Part shown: positions 1 to 5,928 of the stretch, one piece after another | Layout: the number at the start of each line of letters is the position of its first letter | How positions within the stretch are numbered: position 1 is the stretch's first letter | NCBI GenBank assembly: GCA_964603985.1 | Contig: CAZRXG010000076.1 | Location: 1-9,034 of the forward strand | DNA from: CAZRXG01 sp964603985 | GTDB lineage: Bacteria; Chloroflexota; Anaerolineae; Aggregatilineales; UBA3940 | Reading direction: 5' to 3' | DNA: 9,034 bases | Notes under the pieces: model-generated | What the model was told of the DNA's origin: nothing | Database searches by the model: none | What the model saw: the letters and a program-made list of their open reading frames with translations, nothing else | Made by a program: the position numbers and the translations under genes

Positions 1-216
1 CTCTCCCCCTCTCCCCGGGGTACATGGAAACCCGCGAACTCCCCCCCCGCTCTTAGTGCGCGCAGTGGTGAGGGCACCTATGTCTAAGGGAAGTTACGCA
101 CTGGCGATACACGAAAAAGTTGAGGAAAACCGCGAGATAGCTGCGAAGCACAGTGGTGGGGTGGGAGTGGGGGCGGGGACGATACCGGTTCTGAATCACG
201 ACCACCCCTCAGGCAG

Positions 217-606
217 TTATCCCGCGCTTACCCGTCCGGGCTGCACCGCTACGGCCCCGGCCACAGCCTCGAGCAGCGCCTCGACCTGGAACGGCTTGGG
301 CAGGTACGACACGCTGTCCGGCCCTGCGATCTGCTCTTCTACCTCCCTCATGGTGCCGGCACTGACGAACAGAAAGGGGATGGTGTCCCCGTTAGCGCGG
401 GTGCGAACCGCTGCCAGCAGTTGTGGGCCGCTCATGCCAGGCATGAACACGTCAGAGATAACCAGTTCCGGCGGGTCGGCCTCAATTGCATTCAACGCTG
501 CCTGGCCCGAAAGCACAGCCCGAACCTGATGCCCATCGAAGGAAAGAAGCTCTTCCATTCCGGCCAGCAGCACCGGGTCGTCCTCTACGATCAATAGATT
601 AGCCAT
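217..606 (-). CDS. Single-domain response regulator (CheY-like receiver)
   Basis: A 129-residue protein made of one receiver domain with no output domain. It should accept a phosphoryl group from a histidine kinase and pass the signal on by protein contact. The acidic pocket is E8-D9-D10, the phosphoacceptor is D52 in the ISDVFMPG segment, the switch Ser is S82 (FVSAG) and the conserved Lys is K104 (LPKPF), so all key residues are present. The start is the ATG at 606, where the family begins (MANLLIVEDD), with AAGG nine bases upstream. The frame stays open up to 738, but the start there overlaps the promoter and the added residues do not look like receiver sequence. No partner kinase lies in the window. 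The family assignment is firm; the pathway is unknown. Confidence 0.95.
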   Translation of the reverse strand: MANLLIVEDDPVLLAGMEELLSFDGHQVRAVLSGQAALNAIEADPPELVISDVFMPGMSGPQLLAAVRTRANGDTIPFLFVSAGTMREVEEQIAGPDSVSYLPKPFQVEALLEAVAGAVAVQPGRVSAG

Positions 607-729
607 ACACTCATACCTTGCTGGTCGTCGCCTGCCGTGATAAGCGCCCAACGTACGCGATGGCAGGGGCTTCAGATATGTGCACGGCGGGCACCTGTTA
701 ATCCAAGCCTGCTCTGCTGCAACGCCCAT

Positions 730-758
730 AGTATACATGCTTTTCTAACCGTAGTCAA
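730..758 (-). promoter_or_regulatory. Sigma-70-like promoter of the response regulator
   Basis: Read on the minus strand there is TTGACT (758-753), a 17-bp spacer and TATACT (735-730). This predicts a transcript start near 723 and an untranslated leader of about 115 nt before the ATG at 606. It also argues against using the upstream in-frame start at 738. Confidence 0.75.
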
Positions 759-941
759 ACCAAAAATTAACCATAGGGGGAGCAGGGGAAATTGAGGGAT
801 TGAGACTATGTCGGAATGCGGGAAAAGCGCCGTCGCCGCCGGAGTGGGAGCGCCGACGCGGCCAAAAGCAAACCCACGCTTGCGCGGGAGTCTACAGGAA
901 GCTGGCCTCTGCTTTTATCTCTGCTGTCGTCCGTTCTCACC

Positions 942-958
942 GGCTCTGAATATGAGCC
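942..958 (-). terminator. Weak hairpin just after the stop codon at 959
   Basis: GGCTC and GAGCC form a 5-bp stem with a 7-nt loop directly beyond the stop codon of the minus-strand gene. No T-run follows on the minus strand, so it is at best a weak or factor-dependent terminator. Confidence 0.25.
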
Positions 959-1366
959 TTATTCATTACTCTCACCGGCCATGACCGACTCGACGTCCGC
1001 CAGGACCTCCTCCAGTGTAGGAAACACTTTCACGGCCGTGTTGCCAAATACAGGAGACCTCAACCCTGCTCCCGCCAGTTCGACGAGCTTGCTGGTCGAG
1101 ATAAAGTAGACCCCTCGTATCTTCGGATGGTGCCAGATAGGATCTTCCCCCCGGCTGCCAAGATTCGCACTGGCGATGACATCGTCGAGAGACAGCTTCC
1201 ATTCCCGTGTATCACTGACGAGGAAAAGCGGCTCAGGGTGCTCTTCCACTATCCGTCTGATCTCCTGCTCTCCTTCTGCCCAGTCCTTGGCAAGGCTGAA
1301 GTCAGAACGGAGGGTGCTCAACAAAACTGGGTGACTATCGAGCAATATGTAGGTTTGCGTTTCCAT
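959..1366 (-). CDS. Small alpha/beta protein, possibly SpoIIAA/STAS-like
   Basis: A 135-residue soluble protein without signal peptide or membrane segment. The likely element order is: strand (TYILLDS, 5-11), helix 22-42, strand (LFLVSD, 47-52), helix 58-70, strand (RGVYFIST, 84-91), helix 92-101, strand around 112-115 and a last helix (TLEEVLADVESV, 117-128). This alternation resembles SpoIIAA/STAS-type regulatory domains, which switch partners or bind small ligands; that is inference from pattern, not a firm match. The start at 1366 is well fixed: AGGAGA lies seven bases upstream, and the further 49 residues of open frame have no domain character. Its minus-strand neighbour is a receiver protein, which would suit a signalling role. 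A TTGACA near 1402 has no convincing -10 partner. Confidence 0.85.
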   Translation of the reverse strand: METQTYILLDSHPVLLSTLRSDFSLAKDWAEGEQEIRRIVEEHPEPLFLVSDTREWKLSLDDVIASANLGSRGEDPIWHHPKIRGVYFISTSKLVELAGAGLRSPVFGNTAVKVFPTLEEVLADVESVMAGESNE

Positions 1367-1518
1367 CAACCTGTCTCCTGCGAGCTGCAAGCTGTTCATT
1401 GTCAAGAGTTGGGCAGTTGAGCGCCCCTGGTCACACCACAGTGTGCCAAGAGCGTAGAAGACTCGCGTAATATGAACGGAGCCCCATCGACCTGTGAGTC
1501 GTCGGCGTCCCAACTATA

Positions 1519-1540
1519 TGTATAAGTCTTGATTGTATAA
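1519..1540. repeat. Direct repeat TGTATAA, 15-bp period
   Basis: Two identical TGTATAA heptamers at 1519-1525 and 1534-1540 lie in an AT-rich island of an otherwise GC-rich intergenic region, upstream of the gene starting at 1366. On the minus strand the same bases give TTATAC and TATAGT with a 16-bp spacer, a possible weak promoter. The site could be an operator, a promoter or chance. Confidence 0.3.
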
Positions 1541-1580
1541 CACGTTCCGGTTCTGGCAGCCGTCGAGGCCGGGGCCAGAG

Positions 1581-1757
1581 TCAGAGAATAGACCTCTTAT
1601 CGCCGGTCACCTCGCCCCACAGAAACCAAACCAGCGTCATCAGCCTGCTGCCGAGTGTTTTCAGGCCCCCCCACACAGACTCTAATGGTGTCAGAGACAG
1701 GTCAACCTTCCCCACATCGGGCAGAGGAGTGTCGTGTTCGGTAGCTTGTTCAAGCAT
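1581..1757 (-). CDS. Small 58-residue protein of unknown function
   Basis: An ORF from ATG at 1757 to TGA at 1581. The start has GGAAAGGA upstream with about seven bases of spacing, one of the better ribosome binding sites in the window, and this is the main reason to call it. The N-terminal half is polar and acidic (MLEQATEHDTPLPDVG). The C-terminal half holds a short hydrophobic, Trp-rich stretch (LMTLVWFLWGEV, 39-50) followed by TGDKRSIL. That stretch is too short to be sure of a membrane span; an amphipathic or membrane-associated helix is possible. I recognise no family. It lies about 215 bp upstream of the minus-strand gene starting at 1366 and is divergent from the DUF2085 gene. Confidence 0.5.
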   Translation of the reverse strand: MLEQATEHDTPLPDVGKVDLSLTPLESVWGGLKTLGSRLMTLVWFLWGEVTGDKRSIL

Positions 1758-1801
1758 GGGTATATCCTTTCCTCACTTACCCCTCACCCCACACATTCAT
1801 G

Positions 1802-1852
1802 GTAACAGAGGGGCCATAACAAATCCGTAAAGAACAGCCCCTCCGTTGTTAC
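1802..1852. repeat. Imperfect inverted repeat in the divergent intergenic region
   Basis: GTAACA (1802-1807) and AGGGGC (1809-1814) pair with TGTTAC (1847-1852) and GCCCCT (1837-1842), leaving a small bulge and a 22-nt centre. It lies between the small minus-strand ORF and the promoter of the DUF2085 gene. It could be a regulator binding site or an RNA stem in a leader; no T-run marks it as a terminator. Confidence 0.4.
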
Positions 1853-1947
1853 AAATGTGTCACGGAACTGCCCTGGGGCAACGCGACGGGCCAATTGGCA
1901 GGCCGGAACAGGGAGACAGCCCGCCCCAACCGGCAGGCGGCCCACGC

Positions 1948-1975
1948 TTGCCCCAACGATCTTGCACAGTATAAT
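1948..1975 (+). promoter_or_regulatory. Sigma-70-like promoter of the DUF2085 gene
   Basis: TTGCCC at 1948-1953, a 16-bp spacer and a perfect TATAAT at 1970-1975. The transcript should start near 1982, giving a leader of about 47 nt before the TTG start at 2029. Confidence 0.75.
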
Positions 1976-2028
1976 CAGTGCAGTCTGGATTGGATTGATA
2001 CCGGTTGAACACACGAAGGTAGCTGGCA

Positions 2029-2916
2029 TTGACCGAAACCCTGCCCTCCCCGGCCCCGGCCACACCCGAACGAGAAGCCCGGTCTCCGGCACGGCGTCTA
2101 TTCGCGCCGGAGAACCGCCGGTTGTGGATCTCCGCCATCGTGCTGATCGTGGCCCTGGCGCTGTGGCTGTCCTTCACGCCCGGCGGGCTGCTGGGCAAGG
2201 CCGACGCGGTCGGCTATGCAGTCTGCCACCGCATCGAGGCGCGCTCGTTCCACTTCCCCGGTGGCCGCCCGCTGCCGATGTGCGCCCGCTGCTCAGGGAC
2301 GTTCCTGGGCGTGCTGGTCGGGCTGCTGACGCCTGGGCTGGTCTTCAGACGGCGGCGGGCCGGGCTGTTCCCGCCGGTTCCCATCATGGCCGCCATGCTG
2401 GCTATGAGCGGCTGGTGGGCCTTCGACGGCGCTAACTCGTTCGCTCACATGCTGCCGGGCCGCGTGCCGCGTCTCTACACGCCCACCAACTTCCTGCGTC
2501 TGGCAACCGGCATGGTGCACGGCATCACGATGGGCAGTCTGGTGCTGCCCATCTTCAACGCGACGCTGTGGGCCGACGCGACGCCGGGGCGCACCATCGA
2601 GAGCATCGGCGAGTGGCTATTCATGGTCGGGACCGGCGCGCTGCTGGTCGCGATGATGCTGAGCGGGCTGGCGATCTTCCTCTACCCCCTGGCGATCCTG
2701 AGCGCCGCCGGGACGATGACCGTCCTGGCGACGATCAACACCGTCATCGTCACGGTCACTCTGGGGCAGGAAAACCGCGCATCGACGCTCCGCCAGGCGC
2801 TGCCAATGATTTTCCTGGGACTGGTGGTCACGCTGGCGATGACGGGCGCTATCGACGCGCTGCGCCACGCGGCATTTGGCACCTGGGGCGGCTTCGTCAT
2901 CCCGGAAGCGTATTGA
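2029..2916 (+). CDS. DUF2085 family multi-pass membrane protein
   Basis: A 295-residue inner-membrane protein. The DUF2085 signature is clear: C66-H67-R68 in AVCHRIEARSFHF, followed by LPMCARCSGTFLG with C85 and C88, and later FDGANSF (132-138). The Cys/His set near the membrane face suggests metal or redox chemistry, but the biochemical role of the family is unknown to me. Hydrophobic segments lie at about 33-51, 91-106, 113-130, 159-179, 197-221, 223-246 and 258-276. The first 30 residues are Pro/Ala/Arg-rich and probably cytoplasmic. Translation appears to start at TTG (2029), with AAGG about nine bases upstream and no in-frame ATG before the first membrane span. The own promoter and the next promoter at 2995 suggest a single-gene transcript. 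Confidence 0.9.
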   Translation: MTETLPSPAPATPEREARSPARRLFAPENRRLWISAIVLIVALALWLSFTPGGLLGKADAVGYAVCHRIEARSFHFPGGRPLPMCARCSGTFLGVLVGLLTPGLVFRRRRAGLFPPVPIMAAMLAMSGWWAFDGANSFAHMLPGRVPRLYTPTNFLRLATGMVHGITMGSLVLPIFNATLWADATPGRTIESIGEWLFMVGTGALLVAMMLSGLAIFLYPLAILSAAGTMTVLATINTVIVTVTLGQENRASTLRQALPMIFLGLVVTLAMTGAIDALRHAAFGTWGGFVIPEAY

Positions 2917-2994
2917 GGACTTTTGTGCTGTACTCCCATAACCATGACTGCCGAGTCTGGAGCGTGCGCCTCACTGCCTTTTTTGCAACGGCTT

Positions 2995-3022
2995 TTGAAC
3001 GGCGATGATCTTCCCCTATAAT
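2995..3022 (+). promoter_or_regulatory. Sigma-70-like promoter of the kinase gene
   Basis: TTGAAC at 2995-3000, a 16-bp spacer and a perfect TATAAT at 3017-3022. The predicted start near 3029 gives a leader of about 30 nt holding AAGGGG eight bases before the ATG at 3061. A T-run at about 2979-2985, just upstream, might help end the preceding transcript, but I see no good stem before it. Confidence 0.75.
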
Positions 3023-3060
3023 GAGACCGGAAACACTATCAGAGTCAAGGGGCGGGCGAC

Positions 3061-4923
3061 ATGATCGGACGCATACTGGGCGGCTATCGCATCGTCGAGC
3101 AGATCGGCATGGGCGGCATGGCGACGGTGTACAAAGCCTACGAGGCCGCCACCGACCGCTACGTGGCCCTCAAGGTCCTGCCCCAGCATTACGCCCAAGA
3201 CCCGAAGTTCGTCCAACGCTTCGAGCGCGAGGCGCGCGCCCTGGCGAAGCTGGAGCACATTCACATCCTGCCCATCTTCGCGTATGGAGAGGAAGAGGGG
3301 ATCACCTACCTGGTGATGCGTTACATGCCGACCGGCACGCTGTCGGGCAAGATCGAAACCGAGCGCGCGCAGCCGTTCCACGAGGCGTCACGGATACTGG
3401 CGCAGATCGCCTCCGCTCTCGACTACGCGCACCGGCACGACATCCTGCACCGCGACGTGAAGCCATCCAATGTCCTGCTCGACGCCGATGGGAACGTCTA
3501 CCTGACCGACTTCGGGCTTGCCAAGATGGTCGAGGCAAGCGTCGACCTGACCGGTGGGGGGATCCTGGGGACACCGGCCTACATGTCGCCGGAGCAGTGC
3601 CAGGGCGCGAGAGACCTGAAGCCCGCCACCGACCAATATTCATTAGGTGTGATCCTGTACGAGATGGTCACCGGACGCACGCCGTTCCAGGCCGAGACGC
3701 CTCTCGCGCTCATCCACATGCAGATGACTGCCCCACTGCCGCCACCCAGGACCTTCCGCCCCGAGTTGCCGGACGACGCCGAGCGGGTGCTGCTTAAGGC
3801 ACTGGCCCGCGAGCCGGAAGCACGGTTTGGCTCCTGCACGCAAATGGCGCAGGCATTCGCACAGGCGGTTGAAGGGATAACGTCCGATTCCACACTCCCC
3901 ATCGCCGAGACTTTGCCAGGGCGCTACGATGCCCCAACCGAGAGGGCCGCCGACATGGCGGCAGCCGCTGCCCCTACCGTGCCCGCAGAACCCACCCACA
4001 AGCGCCATATGCCACCCTGGATCTGGCCTGTGATCGCACTGCTTGGGATTGGCATCGTGGCGGCGGCGATCTTCTTTGGCCTGAGCGGTCTGCCGTTCGG
4101 TGCCAGGGAGGCCGGAGCCGGTGCAGAGACCCGGCCATCAGAGTCGGTCACTTCCCCGGTGGCAGGAACCGAGAGCCAACCGCCGGAACCGGTCACTTCA
4201 CCGGCGGCAGGCACCGAGGCCATGCCGTGCAGGGACACCGGGGAGGCAGCAAACGGCCTGTGCATCCGCCTGCCGAACGGGACCATGAGGGTAATCCTGG
4301 AGGACGCCGAGGTGCTCCCCAACTACCGGGCGACGTGGAGCCCGGATGGGAGCCGGTTGGTCTTTGACGCCTACCCGCCCGACGGCAACCGGGGTGAAGA
4401 TAGCCGGCTCTACATCGTCAATGCGGACGGCAGCAACCTGAAAGCGATCCCCCTCCCCCGAAGCTGCGGCGCTATCGACCCGGCCTGGAGCCCCGACGGT
4501 GAGTGGATCGCATTCCCCGACTGCGGCGATCTGGCCGTTATCCGGCCCGACGGCTCCGACTACCGCGTGATTTGGTGGGGCAGCCCGGACGTGGGACATC
4601 CCAACTATCCGGTGTGGTCGCCCGACAGCCGGCGGATCGTCACGGCTGTGGCCGAGGAACCATCCCCACCACTTAACCTCAAGGTGATGGTCATCTCTCT
4701 GGACGGCACGGACGAGCCTACGATTGTCGCCAGCTACACCACAGAGGAAGAGGCCTGCGATAGCCGCCGCACGGCCTTCAACCCGGATGGCACGCATGTT
4801 GTTTACCGCGACGAGCACTGCCAGGCGCGGCTGGTTGCTGTGGACGATTCCGGCGAGCCTGCTCTCCTGAACCGGTTTCCCTACTGGTGGACGGGGCAGT
4901 ACTATCCACAGTGGTACGAGTAG
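3061..4923 (+). CDS. Transmembrane Ser/Thr protein kinase with extracellular PD40 beta-propeller repeats
   Basis: A 620-residue Hanks-type kinase. The domain (about 9-270) is complete: Gly loop IGMGGMATVYKA (15-26), ATP-anchoring K38, helix-C E57, catalytic loop HRDVKPSN (130-137, D132), DFG (150-152), TPAYMSPEQ (171-179), D191 and R255. It should be active; T171 and nearby Thr in the activation loop are likely autophosphorylation sites. A linker (271-318) leads to one membrane span at 319-340, then a Pro/Thr/Ser-rich stalk (345-386) with a tandem repeat. The outer part has four PD40/TolB-like motifs: TWSPDGSRLVF (425-435), AWSPDGEWIAF (475-485), VWSPDSRRIVT (518-528) and AFNPDGTHVVY (572-582). 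The fold may be an incomplete or small propeller that senses a ligand or wall component. Six cysteines sit only outside (390, 401, 469, 488, 566, 587). The DUF4126 gene follows after 52 bp without a terminator. Kinase assignment is firm; ligand and targets are unknown. Confidence 0.95.
   Translation: MIGRILGGYRIVEQIGMGGMATVYKAYEAATDRYVALKVLPQHYAQDPKFVQRFEREARALAKLEHIHILPIFAYGEEEGITYLVMRYMPTGTLSGKIETERAQPFHEASRILAQIASALDYAHRHDILHRDVKPSNVLLDADGNVYLTDFGLAKMVEASVDLTGGGILGTPAYMSPEQCQGARDLKPATDQYSLGVILYEMVTGRTPFQAETPLALIHMQMTAPLPPPRTFRPELPDDAERVLLKALAREPEARFGSCTQMAQAFAQAVEGITSDSTLPIAETLPGRYDAPTERAADMAAAAAPTVPAEPTHKRHMPPWIWPVIALLGIGIVAAAIFFGLSGLPFGAREAGAGAETRPSESVTSPVAGTESQPPEPVTSPAAGTEAMPCRDTGEAANGLCIRLPNGTMRVILEDAEVLPNYRATWSPDGSRLVFDAYPPDGNRGEDSRLYIVNADGSNLKAIPLPRSCGAIDPAWSPDGEWIAFPDCGDLAVIRPDGSDYRVIWWGSPDVGHPNYPVWSPDSRRIVTAVAEEPSPPLNLKVMVISLDGTDEPTIVASYTTEEEACDSRRTAFNPDGTHVVYRDEHCQARLVAVDDSGEPALLNRFPYWWTGQYYPQWYE
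4145..4218 (+). repeat. Coding tandem repeat in the kinase stalk
   Basis: Two 29-bp copies (4145-4173 and 4190-4218), 45 bp apart, differ at only a few bases and encode SVTSPVAGTE and PVTSPAAGTE. The 45-bp period keeps frame, so copy number could vary without breaking the gene and would change the length of the extracellular stalk. Confidence 0.7.
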
Positions 4924-4935
4924 GGAGCCACCAGC

Positions 4936-4983
4936 ATGATGTTTGATCGCCAGTTTGTCAGATTGGTATGGAATCATGGTTGA
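4936..4983 (+). CDS. Possible 15-residue leader peptide overlapping the next start
   Basis: A short ORF (MMFDRQFVRLVWNHG, stop TGA at 4981-4983) starts at ATG 4936 with GGGAG eight bases upstream. Its stop lies three bases past the ATG at 4976-4978 of the DUF4126 gene, so the two ORFs overlap in different frames. The downstream ATG has no clear ribosome binding site of its own, which would fit translational coupling by a terminating ribosome. Coding status is inferred only from this layout. Confidence 0.35.
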   Translation: MMFDRQFVRLVWNHG

Positions 4984-5533
4984 GATATTTTCAGCTTTCG
5001 GACTGTCGGCCAGCGCGGGGCTTAACGCCTACCTGCCGCTGCTGATCGTCGCGGTGACGGCCCGGCTGGGCGTCTTCACACTCAACGAGCCGTTCGACGT
5101 GATGACGAGCTGGTGGGTGATCGGCGTCCTGATCGTCCTGACCATCGTCGAGATCCTGGTGGATAAGATCCCCGCCATCGACACCGTCAACGACGTGATC
5201 GGCACCTTCATCCGCCCGGCAGCCGGGGCGGTCCTGTTCGCGGCCAGCGCCGACATCATCACCGACGTCAGCCCGGTGCTGTCGATCATCCTGGGCCTGC
5301 TCGTCGCGGGGGGCGTGCACGCCATCAAGGCAACCGCCCGCCCGGTCGTGACGGCCACCACCGCCGGAACCGGCAACCCGGTGGTCAGCACCATCGAGGA
5401 TGTCGTGTCCGCGGTCACGGCTCTGCTGGCGGTGCTGCTGCCCTGGCTGGTGCTGCTCATCGCCGTGATCGGGATCGTGATGTTTCTGCACTGGCGCATC
5501 CGGCGCGCCGAGCGCAGGGCAAGGGAGCCGTAA
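4976..5533 (+). CDS. DUF4126 family membrane protein
   Basis: A 185-residue hydrophobic protein. The family signature is seen in FGLSASAGLNAYLPLLI (8-24) and in EILVDKIPAIDTVND (59-73) followed by IGTFIRPAAGA (75-85). Hydrophobic segments lie at about 4-28, 46-63, 81-92, 100-117 and 147-172, and the tail is basic (HWRIRRAERRAREP). The function of the family is not established to my knowledge. I chose ATG 4976 because the family pattern begins right after it. An in-frame TTG at 4943 would add eleven polar residues, and its nearest GGGAG is too far away. The start is overlapped by a short ORF at 4936. The gene is 52 bp behind the kinase and probably shares its transcript, which hints at a link at the membrane. 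Confidence 0.88.
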   Translation: MVEIFSAFGLSASAGLNAYLPLLIVAVTARLGVFTLNEPFDVMTSWWVIGVLIVLTIVEILVDKIPAIDTVNDVIGTFIRPAAGAVLFAASADIITDVSPVLSIILGLLVAGGVHAIKATARPVVTATTAGTGNPVVSTIEDVVSAVTALLAVLLPWLVLLIAVIGIVMFLHWRIRRAERRAREP

Positions 5534-5590
5534 ATGCATCTTGAGTATTCAGGGCTGTGTTAAGTTGGTTTTAGGCGCATTGCTGCCCAG

Positions 5591-5707
5591 GCCCTCACCC
5601 GCCTTCGCCCGACCTACGGTCGCGACCTGCGGTCGCGCTCAGTCTGCCCTCTCCCTGAGGGAGAGGGCGAATCGAGGACGGCCAGGCCGTCCGAGATGGG
5701 TGAGGGC
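5591..5707. repeat. Palindrome-rich intergenic repeat element (REP/MITE-like)
   Basis: A 117-bp non-coding element bounded by perfect 10-bp inverted ends, GCCCTCACCC (5591-5600) and GGGTGAGGGC (5698-5707). Inside are four hairpins: CGACC-TAC-GGTCG (5610-5622), CGACC-TGC-GGTCG (5623-5635), a perfect palindrome with 11-nt arms and a 1-nt centre (5646-5668), and GGACGGCC-A-GGCCGTCC (5676-5692). TTCGCCC (5604-5610) can also pair with GGGCGAA (5665-5671). There is no transposase and no sensible protein across it. This form fits a dispersed non-autonomous element; it may also end transcription coming from the DUF4126 gene. Confidence 0.8.
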
Positions 5708-5708
5708 G

Positions 5709-5763
5709 GTGTCGCAATCGACACAATCGAGGAGCAGTTCAGCAGTATATGCAAGGTTCAGCA
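5709..5763. repeat. Small hairpin and GTTCAGCA direct repeat beside the palindromic element
   Basis: GTGTCG-CAAT-CGACAC (5709-5724) is a perfect 6-bp hairpin. GTTCAGCA occurs at 5737-5744 and again at 5756-5763, 19 bp apart. The remaining 5764-5928 region before the MFS gene holds no gene and no convincing promoter that I can see. Confidence 0.45.
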
Positions 5764-5928
5764 ATCCGGCCACAATGAGAATGCCGGTTCGTCTGGCTTC
5801 TCTAGACGGGGGTGGGGGCAAACAAAGACCGGACTAAATGGTTAAAGCTCGCAAGCTCCTCCCGCCTTTCTGTGCCGAATCCCGGCCCAACCGGCCACTA
5901 ACACCACACAACACCGGAGACGCCATTC

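Larger units (their letters stand above)
607..958. other. Intergenic region: response-regulator leader plus a non-coding stretch
   Basis: Positions 607-723 are the predicted leader of the response-regulator mRNA and 730-758 its promoter. Between 759 and 958 I find no convincing gene. A plus-strand frame open from about 816 begins with an Arg-rich run, has low-complexity Ser/Thr content and runs antisense into the next gene, so I do not call it. A GC-rich stretch near 826-862 can form an imperfect stem (GCCGTCG against CGACGCGGC). Confidence 0.5.

Noticed and set aside
1..48. C-rich window start as another repeat copy
   Set aside because: It shares only CTCTCCCC-type tracts with the elements further right, and no inverted end or core match is visible before the window edge.
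56..529. Long open frame on the plus strand opposite the response regulator
   Set aside because: It is antisense to a gene with all catalytic residues and has low-complexity Ala/Ser/Thr composition and no ribosome site.
816..1109. Plus-strand frame starting with an Arg-rich run
   Set aside because: It is low-complexity, has no ribosome site, and overlaps the well-supported minus-strand gene at 959-1366.
3021..3797. Long plus-strand frame inside the kinase gene
   Set aside because: Its Arg/Ala/Pro/His-rich composition is typical of an alternate frame in GC-rich coding DNA, and its ATG lies in the kinase promoter.
5541..5837. Plus-strand frame of 98 codons across the palindromic element
   Set aside because: Most of it reads through hairpin repeats and the peptide is low-complexity; the region is better explained as a repeat.
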